NCBI GenBank assembly: GCA_035545855.1
Contig: DASZXK010000174.1
Span: 1 to 64,000 of the forward strand
DNA from: DASZVB01 sp035545855
GTDB taxonomy: Bacteria > Myxococcota_A > Polyangia > Polyangiales > Polyangiaceae
DNA: 64,000 nt
Reading direction: 5' to 3'
Part shown: positions 54,698 to 62,477 of the stretch, piece by piece
Numbering within the stretch: the stretch's first letter is position 1
How the letters are laid out: each line of letters starts with the position of its first letter
Translations under genes and position numbers: made by a program
Notes under the pieces: generated by a model
Seen by the model: only the letters and a program-made list of their open reading frames with translations
Databases searched by the model: none
What the model was told of the DNA's origin: nothing

Positions 54698-55471
54698 ATG
54701 AGCACTGCGACGGAACTCACTGTCTCTCACGACAACCCGATCCGCTGGGGTGAAGCGCTCTCCGCCCTCGTGACGCTCGCGCAGGACACGAGCCGGACGG
54801 ACGCCGTCTTCACCATCATCTCCGCGCTGACTGGCAACAGCTTCGAGCGCACGTACCAGGCCTTCGTGAAGACCGCGCACGGTCAGAAGCTCCTCCGCGA
54901 GCGGCCGAGTCTGATGAGCCGGCTCGAGGATCGCGATGCGCTGCGCGCGATGCCGGAGGGCAGCCTCGGGCGCGAGTACCTGAAGTTCATGGAGAACGGG
55001 CAGCTCACGGCGGGCGGCCTCGTGGACGCGCAGACGACGGGCACGGATCCGAACGAGGCCCTCGACCTCGACGAGGATCGCCGGTACGTCGCGGACCGCA
55101 TCCGCGATCAGCACGATCTCTGGCACGTGCTCACCGACTACGGCTGCGACGACACGGGCGAGATCGCGAACCTCTGGTTCTCGGTCGGGCAGTTCGGAAA
55201 CCCGGGAATGGCGTTCATCGCCTTCATGGGCGGTCTCGACGGGCTCGGCTACGGGCCGGCCTGGGTCAGGTACTGCTACCGCGCCTTCCTGCGCGGGAAG
55301 TACGCCGCGCGGCTCGTCTCGGAGCCGCTCGAGGAGATGCTCGCGCTTCCCATCGACGAGGTCCGTCGCCGGCTCGGGATCGCCCGAACGTGCGAGCTCC
55401 ACCCGGAAGGGATCCGGTTCGGGTATCGCCGCGACCGAAAGCTCGGCGCGGTGCCCGCGCTCGCGGCCTGA
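54698..55471 (+). CDS. Coq4-family protein
   Basis: 257 residues. It has the Coq4 hallmark H139-D-L-W-H143 (DQHDLWHVLTDYG), the proposed metal-binding motif, and the flanking EIANLWFSVGQFGNPGMAFI. Coq4 supports ubiquinone synthesis in eukaryotes and some bacteria. No ubi genes are nearby, and many myxobacteria use menaquinone, so the role here is open. The start MSTATELTV is chosen because further upstream codons overlap the promoter. Confidence 0.85.
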   Translation: MSTATELTVSHDNPIRWGEALSALVTLAQDTSRTDAVFTIISALTGNSFERTYQAFVKTAHGQKLLRERPSLMSRLEDRDALRAMPEGSLGREYLKFMENGQLTAGGLVDAQTTGTDPNEALDLDEDRRYVADRIRDQHDLWHVLTDYGCDDTGEIANLWFSVGQFGNPGMAFIAFMGGLDGLGYGPAWVRYCYRAFLRGKYAARLVSEPLEEMLALPIDEVRRRLGIARTCELHPEGIRFGYRRDRKLGAVPALAA

Positions 55472-55501
55472 CGCTCGATCCCTCCTGGCGCCACGCCGTC
55501 T

Positions 55502-56827
55502 CTATTTCGGAGGGATCCAGAGCGGCTCCCCCACCGTGAGCCGGTACCTCGGATCGACGTCGTTTTCCCGCGCGAGACGCGTGGGATCCACCTGATACCG
55601 GGCGGCGATGTCCGCGAGCGTTTCGCCGGGGAGCACGGTGTGGAGGCGGTGCGCCGCGTGCGCCGGGTCGTCCTCGGGCCACGTCTTCGGATAGGTTTCC
55701 ACGGTCGCGCGCCGCGAATCGACGACTGCGTCGTGCATCGTCCTCCGGACGGTCTCCGGCGTCACCCGGGCGAACGCGTCCACGTTCGCGAACGCGGCGC
55801 GAGCGTCGCCGTGGACGAGCTCGGCGAGCGCGAGCCTCCGGCTGCGCTCCTCCACGTCGTCCCACGCTTCGAGCGCGCGCAGACGGAGGCGAGCCGCCGT
55901 GCGCCGGACGTCCACCGTGGACGGCCCGACGAGCCGCGTCTGCTTCAACGCGCCGTCGACGAATCGACGAATTCGATCCAGAGGGCCCTTCGTGCTCGCA
56001 TCCACGCGAACGCCGTACAGGGCGCCGCCCTCGCCTCCTGACAGGAGCAGTTCCGTGCGGCGCGCGAGCCCGCGCTTCACGAGCAGCGCGTGGAGCCGAC
56101 CGCCGCCCTCGCCGGCGAGGAGCTCGAAGCCGATCCGGAGACTCGCCATCTCGACCGGCGTCGCCTCGGGAACTGCCCACACGTAGTCGACGCCGGGCGC
56201 GTCCCGGTCGACGTCGAGCACGGTGAGGCGCTCCGTCGTCTGGTGGAGCGTCCAGGGTGCGGGCGCGCCGTCCTTCGCGGGACGCGTCGCGCCGAGTGCG
56301 CGCTCGACGACCGTCCAGGGTTCGGGTCCGACAGCCCCCGCGACGGCGACCGCATGTCCCCGCGGGGCTTCGGGCGGATCGCTTCCCTCGAGCGCGAGGG
56401 CGCGTGCGAGCGTCGCGGTATCGGGCGGCGGTCGGCCCTCGTCGTCGCTCGCGAGTCTCCGCTTCACGACGTCGAGCGAGAACGCGAGCTCGTCCGGTGC
56501 CGACGACAGACAGGCGACGGAGACGCCGGAGCGCTCGTCGTCGTGTTCCGTCACTCCGTGCGCGGCGAGCGTCCGCGCATCGGCGAGCGTCCCTGGGCTC
56601 GCGGGTTCCGTCGCGACGCACACGGCGACGCTCGCGCGCGTCGGGTCGTTCTGGAGCGCCACGGGCGCGCCGGCCGCGGTCAGTCGTCGCTCCACGTCGC
56701 CGAACGCCGGACCCGCGCTCGCGGCCCAGGGCGCCGCCGAGAGAGCGGCGGAGACGGCCATGCCGACGAGCACGGGCCGAGGAAGGCGCTCCGCAAGAGG
56801 AAGAAAGTGTCCGGGGGAGTTGCGCAT
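55502..56827 (-). CDS. Peptidase M16-like (probably inactive) protein with C-terminal LysM domain
   Basis: 441 residues with a signal peptide (AVSAALSAAPWAASA). The middle resembles a shortened insulinase/M16 fold: VDYVWAVPEATPVEMASLRI, LLAGEGGGRLHALLVKRGLA, and FARVTPETVRRTMHDAV match the usual C-terminal-domain features, but the HxxEH zinc motif is absent. The last 45 residues are a LysM domain (HTVLPGETLADIAARY ... EPLWIPPK), which binds peptidoglycan. It is divergent from the thioredoxin-like gene. Confidence 0.75.
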   Translation of the reverse strand: MRNSPGHFLPLAERLPRPVLVGMAVSAALSAAPWAASAGPAFGDVERRLTAAGAPVALQNDPTRASVAVCVATEPASPGTLADARTLAAHGVTEHDDERSGVSVACLSSAPDELAFSLDVVKRRLASDDEGRPPPDTATLARALALEGSDPPEAPRGHAVAVAGAVGPEPWTVVERALGATRPAKDGAPAPWTLHQTTERLTVLDVDRDAPGVDYVWAVPEATPVEMASLRIGFELLAGEGGGRLHALLVKRGLARRTELLLSGGEGGALYGVRVDASTKGPLDRIRRFVDGALKQTRLVGPSTVDVRRTAARLRLRALEAWDDVEERSRRLALAELVHGDARAAFANVDAFARVTPETVRRTMHDAVVDSRRATVETYPKTWPEDDPAHAAHRLHTVLPGETLADIAARYQVDPTRLARENDVDPRYRLTVGEPLWIPPK

Positions 56828-56889
56828 TTTTCGTACAGTCGGCGGAGCCGGCTCGGCGATTGGTCGCCTGCGTGCTATCCGAGAGTGCA

Positions 56890-57462
56890 GTGTTCCGGAA
56901 CCGCCTCGCGTCTGCACTCCTGCCTCTGCTCCTCGGCGCGCTCGGTTGCGAGGCGGGCGCGGCGCCCGGCACCAGCCGAACCGCCCCGAAACCGACGGCG
57001 CTTGCCGCGAAGGCGCCGAACCCGGTCGCTCCCGTGCCCGTGGCAGCTGCGCCACCACCGGCTCCGGCGAAGAACGGCGTCGAGTTCCGTGGAAACGTCG
57101 AATGGCATACGTGGGAGGAAGGCCTCGCGATCGCCGCGAAGGAGTCCAAGCCCATTTTCGTGCTGGTCTATGCGGACTGGTGCCCGCATTGCCGTGAGCT
57201 CGGACCGGTGTTCGCGGATCCTCGAGTCGAGGCGCTCTCGAAGCGCTTCGTGATGGTTCGTCAGAACCATGACGATGATCCGCCGTGGCTACAACCTTAC
57301 AATCAAAAGTACGGCCAATACGTTCCGCGGATCTTCTTCTTCAACTCGAAGGGCCAGATCCGCGAAGACGTCACGAGCGGCCACCCGCGCTACCCGTACT
57401 TCTACGCCGCCGAACACGCCGAGCTCCTCACGGCGAGCATGCAACGCGTCGCAGGGAGCTGA
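56890..57462 (+). CDS. Thioredoxin-fold lipoprotein
   Basis: 190 residues. Lipobox LGALGC, then a Pro/Ala linker, then a thioredoxin domain with active site C98-P-H-C101 (YADWCPHCREL) and the cis-Pro region YVPRIFFFNSKGQI. It resembles DsbD-gamma/TlpA-like periplasmic reductases. The start is GTG; another in-frame GTG six codons upstream is possible. It may maintain disulfides in the many Cys-rich secreted proteins encoded here, an inference. Confidence 0.85.
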   Translation: MFRNRLASALLPLLLGALGCEAGAAPGTSRTAPKPTALAAKAPNPVAPVPVAAAPPPAPAKNGVEFRGNVEWHTWEEGLAIAAKESKPIFVLVYADWCPHCRELGPVFADPRVEALSKRFVMVRQNHDDDPPWLQPYNQKYGQYVPRIFFFNSKGQIREDVTSGHPRYPYFYAAEHAELLTASMQRVAGS

Positions 57463-57578
57463 CGCGGGGTTCCAACGAAATCGCTCATGCGGAGTTCCGG
57501 CCGCGCGAGTAGACTGCTCCGCGCGCTGGACGGAAGTCGGCTCGGGGGTCGGTCCACGCTTCTTCGAAGGAACACGCG

Positions 57579-60500
57579 ATGAACACGCCCGGACATTCTC
57601 CGAATGTGCTCGATGAGTTCTTCTCCTCGTCCGCCGCTCCACCCGAAGAGCGCGCAGAGGAGATCGACGTCGTCGCGGGCGACGACGCGGCTCCGCGACG
57701 CAGCGTGAGGCCTCCTCCGCCGTCCGCGCGCGGCGTGACGCCCCCGAGCGCGAAGTCGCTCCCGCCGCCTCCGCCTTCGATGCGCCGTGCCTCGGCGCCG
57801 CCGCCGGCGAGCCGTGGAAAGTCCGCGCCTCCGCCGCCTTCGCTCCGCGCGCGTCCGTCTGCGCCGCCTCCGCCGTCGATGCGCGCCGCCTCGCGCCCCC
57901 CGTCCCTCCACGACGTGCCCACGTCCCCCGGGGATCTCGAGGTGGACGTCGAGGTCGCGACGGAAGCCCATTCGAAGCACGAGGACAATCCGTTCCTCGC
58001 TCCGGCTCCGGCGGGGAGCCCGTCGCTCTTCGCGGTCCCCGCCGTTTCGGAAGACGCTCCGCCCGCGGCCGCGCTCTCGGAGGTCGTCGAGGAGGAGAAG
58101 CTGCCGCTCGCGAAACTCGAGAGCGCGAGCCCCGCGACCGAACGGTCGCCGAGCGACGCGCCTCCGGCGACCGCCGCCGTGGAAGGCGGCGCTCCGGCGC
58201 GCGAACCGGTGCACTCGCTCGCGAGGCGCGCGCTCCTGAGCGAGGCGCCCACGCCGCACACTCCGTTCGAGGCGTTCGACGAACCCGCGGAAGCGCCCTC
58301 GGCGGATTCCGGCGATCGCGTCGCCCTGATCCCGGACGCGCCGCCTCCGACGCTCGCGGCGCTTCCCACGCCGAAGATCGAGGCCGAGGCCGCCGCACCG
58401 ATTCCGGAGGACGCTCCGGTGCCCGTCGTTCCGCCGCCGTCGCTCGAGGCGCTCGCCGCCGAGCCGGTGCCGCGTGCCCCGAAGCTCGTGCCGACCGCGT
58501 CGCTTCCGAAGCTCGCCCCTTCGGCGCCGAAGCTCACCCTGCCGCCGCCCGGCGCTCCCTCGGAAGACGCGCTCGCCCTCGGGTCGAAGCTCGGTCCCGT
58601 GCCCGCCGAGCGCGCGCCGTTCGGTGCGCCGCTGCCCCTGCCCGGGCGCACCGAAGGCGCGGCGGACGTGCCGCCCGCTCCGAAGCGCTCCATCCCTCCG
58701 CCGCCTCCGTCGGCGCGTGGAGTCCGGCCGCCAGTCGCCGCTCCGGTGAACACGGATTCGCTCGACGACGGCTGGGACATCGCGCCCGCGAAGGTCATCT
58801 CGCTCGCGCCGCCCCCGGTGGACGCTCCCGCCGGTCTCGCGCTCATCGAGGCGGGCGCCGACGACGGACAGGACCTCACTCGCCCGCTCATCGCGAAGAT
58901 CGGTGCAGAGCCCCGCGAGGATCTCACTCGCCCGCTCCCCGCCGCGAGCGTGTCGATCGCCGAGAGCGCGGGCGAGGACCTCACGGGCCCGCTCCCCCGG
59001 AGCAGCGACCTCGCGCGGATCGACGGCGGAACGACGGACGTCGACGTCACGAACCCGCTCGCGAACCCCGTGGTGCCCTACGGCTCGGACGCCGAGCTGA
59101 CGCGGCCCATCGTCCCGACGTCCGAGGAAGACGTGCGGACGTCGTCGGCGCCTCCGCCGAGCCTTCGCCTCCCGGTACCGAAGCCGCCGCCGCTCAAGGC
59201 ATCGCCGGTCGTGTCGCTGCCTCCGCCTCCGGTGCCCGTGGTCGTCGCGGTTCCGCCCCCGAGCTCCGCGCCGATGCACCATCCGCCGAGCATCGAGATC
59301 GCGCCGCACGCGGGGAGGCGTTCGTCCGTGCCTCCGCCACCGGTTCCGCCGCGTTCCCCCATTTCGTCCGCGCCGCCGCGTGCGCAAGGGATGACGACGC
59401 TCCCGAGGATCCCGAAGCCGGCGCGAGTCCCGAAGGATTTCGACGTTCCCCGTGCGCGCGGGTCGTCGCTCGCGCCGACCACCGGTTCGATCCCGCCGAG
59501 TGATCTCCCGGCGCCCATTCCGGCGAGGAAGTGGCTCGTCGGCCTCGCCGCGCTCACGTTCGGCGCCGGGGCGCTCGCGGTCGGGCTCCGATCCCGTCCC
59601 GGGACGCTGGTCGTCACCGTCGCCGGTCCGGACGGCACGCCCGCTCGCGGCGTCGTCGTTCGCGTGGACGGCGCCGAGCGCTGCTCCCGGAGCCCGTGCG
59701 AGGTCACCGGCCTCGCGCCGGGCGTTCACCTCGTGAGCGCCGCCGCTGCCGGCCTTCCGTCGAGCGCCGATCGCGCGCTCGCTCTCGAAGCCGGCGAGCA
59801 CGCCGCGGAGCACGTGGTCCTCGTCCCCGCGGCGCGCACGGAGGTCTCGGGCCTCACCGTCTCCGCCGTGGGCGAAGGTCTCTCGGTCTACGTGGACGGC
59901 AAGAACCTCGGCGCGCCGCCCGTCTCGCTCCGGGACGTGGAGCCCGGCCAGCACACCGTGCGAGTCGCCGGGGCCGACGGCGCCTACGAGGCGTACGAGC
60001 AGACGGTGAAGGTGGACACGGGCGAAGTGCGGAGCCTCGGCCCCGTTCGCCTCCGGCTCCTCAAGGGGCGTCTCCACCTGGAGGCCGGCGAGGGCGCGGC
60101 AGATGCGTCCATCACGGTGGACGGAAAGCGCGTCGCGCATCTCCCCGCGACGCTCGAGCTCTCTCCGGACGACTCCCACGAGGTGCGCGCGACGCGTCGC
60201 GGGTTCTCCGCGTTCGAGGAAGAGGTCGTATTCGACGGGAACGCCGAGCGGAGCGTCACCGTGAACCTCGAATCGGCGAGCGGAGCCCCCGGAGCGCGCG
60301 CTCCCCGCGTCGCGCGGAACGTGCCCCTTCGCGCCGCGGCGCCCGTCGTCCGCTCGGCGGCGGTTGCCGCGCCGTCGGGCGGCGGAGTCGCCACGCTGGA
60401 CCTCAACTCGATTCCTCGCGCGAACGTCGTCGTGAACGGCCGCCCGATGGGCGCGACGCCGCTCATGGGCGTCCACGTGAACCCCGGGACGGAGACCATC

Positions 60501-60587
60501 GTCTTCGTGCACCCGACGCTCGGTCGGAAGGTCGTCTCCGCGACGGTTCCCGCCGGGGGCCGGAAGGCCGCTTTCGTGAAGTTCTGA
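57579..60587 (+). CDS. PEGA-domain membrane protein with a long Pro-rich cytoplasmic region
   Basis: 1002 residues. AAGGA lies eight bases before the ATG. Residues 44-110 carry repeats of the theme PPPPPS(A/M/L)R. Residues 110-640 are low complexity and acidic/Pro-rich, with five [DE][LV]TxP[LI] repeats (432-511). One membrane helix is near 650-669 (WLVGLAALTFGAGALAVGL). The outside part has three to four PEGA beta-sandwich units (LVVTVAGPDGTPARGVVVRV, GLSVYVDGKNLGAPPVSLRD, ANVVVNGRPMGATPLMG). PEGA repeats are typical of myxobacterial surface and kinase-linked proteins; no kinase domain is present here. Confidence 0.8.
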   Translation: MNTPGHSPNVLDEFFSSSAAPPEERAEEIDVVAGDDAAPRRSVRPPPPSARGVTPPSAKSLPPPPPSMRRASAPPPASRGKSAPPPPSLRARPSAPPPPSMRAASRPPSLHDVPTSPGDLEVDVEVATEAHSKHEDNPFLAPAPAGSPSLFAVPAVSEDAPPAAALSEVVEEEKLPLAKLESASPATERSPSDAPPATAAVEGGAPAREPVHSLARRALLSEAPTPHTPFEAFDEPAEAPSADSGDRVALIPDAPPPTLAALPTPKIEAEAAAPIPEDAPVPVVPPPSLEALAAEPVPRAPKLVPTASLPKLAPSAPKLTLPPPGAPSEDALALGSKLGPVPAERAPFGAPLPLPGRTEGAADVPPAPKRSIPPPPPSARGVRPPVAAPVNTDSLDDGWDIAPAKVISLAPPPVDAPAGLALIEAGADDGQDLTRPLIAKIGAEPREDLTRPLPAASVSIAESAGEDLTGPLPRSSDLARIDGGTTDVDVTNPLANPVVPYGSDAELTRPIVPTSEEDVRTSSAPPPSLRLPVPKPPPLKASPVVSLPPPPVPVVVAVPPPSSAPMHHPPSIEIAPHAGRRSSVPPPPVPPRSPISSAPPRAQGMTTLPRIPKPARVPKDFDVPRARGSSLAPTTGSIPPSDLPAPIPARKWLVGLAALTFGAGALAVGLRSRPGTLVVTVAGPDGTPARGVVVRVDGAERCSRSPCEVTGLAPGVHLVSAAAAGLPSSADRALALEAGEHAAEHVVLVPAARTEVSGLTVSAVGEGLSVYVDGKNLGAPPVSLRDVEPGQHTVRVAGADGAYEAYEQTVKVDTGEVRSLGPVRLRLLKGRLHLEAGEGAADASITVDGKRVAHLPATLELSPDDSHEVRATRRGFSAFEEEVVFDGNAERSVTVNLESASGAPGARAPRVARNVPLRAAAPVVRSAAVAAPSGGGVATLDLNSIPRANVVVNGRPMGATPLMGVHVNPGTETIVFVHPTLGRKVVSATVPAGGRKAAFVKF

Positions 60588-60615
60588 GCTTCCCGACTTC
60601 TGATAGGCTCGCGGA

Positions 60616-61128
60616 ATGAGCGAGAGCGCCCTCCTCCCCAAGGCCGAAGACGCCGACTCCGAGGACACGCGCTGGGCCCTCGAAACCGCCCGCACTCTCT
60701 GGAATCAGGGGGAGCGGCGGGAGGCCCTCCAGTGGGTCCGGCGCGCCGCCGAGTCGGCCGCCGAAGCCGGCCAGGACGACCGCGCCCTGACCCTCGCGAA
60801 GATGGGCGCCGAGCTCCGCGGGGCGCTCGACATCCCGCGGACGCTCCCGCCGCCGCCCATCGCCGTGCCCAAGGAAGCCCCTCCGGCGGAGGAGAAGGAA
60901 GAGCTGGTCGTGACCGTCGTCTCGACGGACGGCTCCCTTCCGGCCCGGGACGCGTCCTTCGTCGCCCACCGGGCCGTGCGAGTCGCGGTCATCGCGGTCG
61001 ACAGCCCGAAGGAACTCCGTCTCCTCCGGCTCGCGCCGGGCGAGGTCGCTCCCGCCGATTCCACCGTCGCGCTCCTCGTCGCGTTCGAGCCGGGAGAGTC
61101 CCCGGTCCCGTCGGTCCGCGGCGGCTGA
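60616..61128 (+). CDS. Small helical (TPR-like) protein of unknown function
   Basis: 170 residues. The N-terminus (TRWALETARTLWNQGERREA, then QWVRRAAESAAEAGQDDRAL) looks like one or two TPR-type helical pairs. A Pro-rich linker (PRTLPPPPIAVPKEAPPAEE) leads to a beta-rich C-terminus ending EPGESPVPSV. No signal peptide. It is 28 bases after the PEGA gene and probably co-transcribed with it. Confidence 0.78.
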   Translation: MSESALLPKAEDADSEDTRWALETARTLWNQGERREALQWVRRAAESAAEAGQDDRALTLAKMGAELRGALDIPRTLPPPPIAVPKEAPPAEEKEELVVTVVSTDGSLPARDASFVAHRAVRVAVIAVDSPKELRLLRLAPGEVAPADSTVALLVAFEPGESPVPSVRGG

Positions 61129-61173
61129 AGCCGTGTCGGGGGTGGGTTCCGGGGGGCGTTCGTGCGCCCGGGA

Positions 61174-62361
61174 CTATCGCGCCGGGGGGTGCTTCGTGTC
61201 GCAGCCGAAGACGACGTCCACGCGCGCGTTCTGGTCGGCCTGCATCTTGGTGCAGCTCGCGGGGCAGGCGATCACCTTGCTCGGCGCGTTCGGATCGTCG
61301 AAGAACCAGCCACCCACCGGGTCCTGGCACTCGCCCTGGTTCGCGACGCCGTAGATCGTCTCCACCACTCCGCTGGTCGGCGTGAACTCGACGTTCACCT
61401 TGTTCGCGTTGAACGTGCTCCCGTCGGGCGGGGGCGGGATCGTCCACTCGCAGTCGACGGGTTTCGCGTCCGCCACGACGCCCTGTCCGAGGTTCTGGAA
61501 GATCGCGTTCCAGTCGGGAGCGGCCAGGTCGCTGTAGATCCCTCCCGTCTGCGTGACGAGATCGAGATACGTGACGCCGTTCCCCGAGCAGTTCACGCCG
61601 GTCGATTGGGGACCGCAGAACACCCCGTCGAAGCGCCACAGCGCTCCGGCAAACTGCTGGTTGAAGAAGCTCGTGAAATCCTGCTCCGTGGGCGTCGGGT
61701 TCGCGGCGTCGTCCGTGACGACGACGAAGTGCTTGGACGCATCCGCGCGGAGCGCCCCCGACCACTGCGGGTACGTGTTGATGAGCTCGCCGAGCGCGTT
61801 GTGGCTGTCGACGTTGTCGATGATGTGCGTGTAGACGGGCGGGTTCGTATCCCCGGGGCACGCGGCTCCGCTCCCGAGCGGTGGTGCGACGCACACGCCG
61901 TACGGTGGGATGAAGCCGAGCAGCGGCGGCCCCGCCGCGCCGACCACGACGACGTGCGCGTCGATCCCCGTCCCCGTGATGAAGGACGAGAAGGTGTTCA
62001 TGTTCTGCTGAATGCCCGTCGTCTCGTCGAACATGCTGCCCGAGGAGTCGATGACGAAGATGATGTCGGCCTTCCCGCCGAGCTGCTTCTCCGCCTTCTG
62101 CACGACGCGCGGGCAGCCGCCGTCCGGATCGTCTCGTCCGATGGGTTGCCCGAAGCCGCCGCCGACGGCCTGATCGCCGCCCGGGCCGTTCGCTCCCGGA
62201 CCTCCGAAGAGGTTTCCGCCGGTGTTCGCGTTGCCCGCGTTTCCGGCGCCGCCGCCGCCCACGAGGACGCCATCCCCGCTGTCATTCGTGCCGGCCGAAC
62301 AGCCGGAAGCGATGGCGAATGCCGCTCCGAGACTCAGAAAAGACGACCAAGCGTGCTTCAC
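61174..62361 (-). CDS. Secreted VWA-domain lipoprotein
   Basis: 395 residues. The GTG start has GGAGG five bases upstream, favouring it over longer frames. Lipobox ASGC (Cys21), then a Gly/Asn-rich spacer, then VWA with the MIDAS motif in IIFVIDSSGSM and ASKHFVVVTDDAAN. Several disulfide-type Cys (GVCVAPPLG, GVFCGPQSTG, CPASCTKMQ) are present. A Thr/Pro-rich C-terminal domain has DCEWTIPPPPDG. The fourth VWA protein in the window. It converges with the TPR-like gene. Confidence 0.82.
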   Translation of the reverse strand: MKHAWSSFLSLGAAFAIASGCSAGTNDSGDGVLVGGGGAGNAGNANTGGNLFGGPGANGPGGDQAVGGGFGQPIGRDDPDGGCPRVVQKAEKQLGGKADIIFVIDSSGSMFDETTGIQQNMNTFSSFITGTGIDAHVVVVGAAGPPLLGFIPPYGVCVAPPLGSGAACPGDTNPPVYTHIIDNVDSHNALGELINTYPQWSGALRADASKHFVVVTDDAANPTPTEQDFTSFFNQQFAGALWRFDGVFCGPQSTGVNCSGNGVTYLDLVTQTGGIYSDLAAPDWNAIFQNLGQGVVADAKPVDCEWTIPPPPDGSTFNANKVNVEFTPTSGVVETIYGVANQGECQDPVGGWFFDDPNAPSKVIACPASCTKMQADQNARVDVVFGCDTKHPPAR

Positions 62362-62477
62362 ACGGACCTCCGTATTCGCCCACACCGGAAGGTGGAGCAC
62401 CGCGCCGCACTTGGTAGCCTAGCACGCAAGTTCGCCGGGCTGGAACCGGGGGCCGGTCACTCGGGTGAGAGGTTTCC

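Noticed and set aside
61148..61173. Bidirectional terminator between the converging TPR-like and VWA genes
   Set aside because: Only a five-base-pair GGGCG/CGCCC stem with no T-run, common by chance in this composition.
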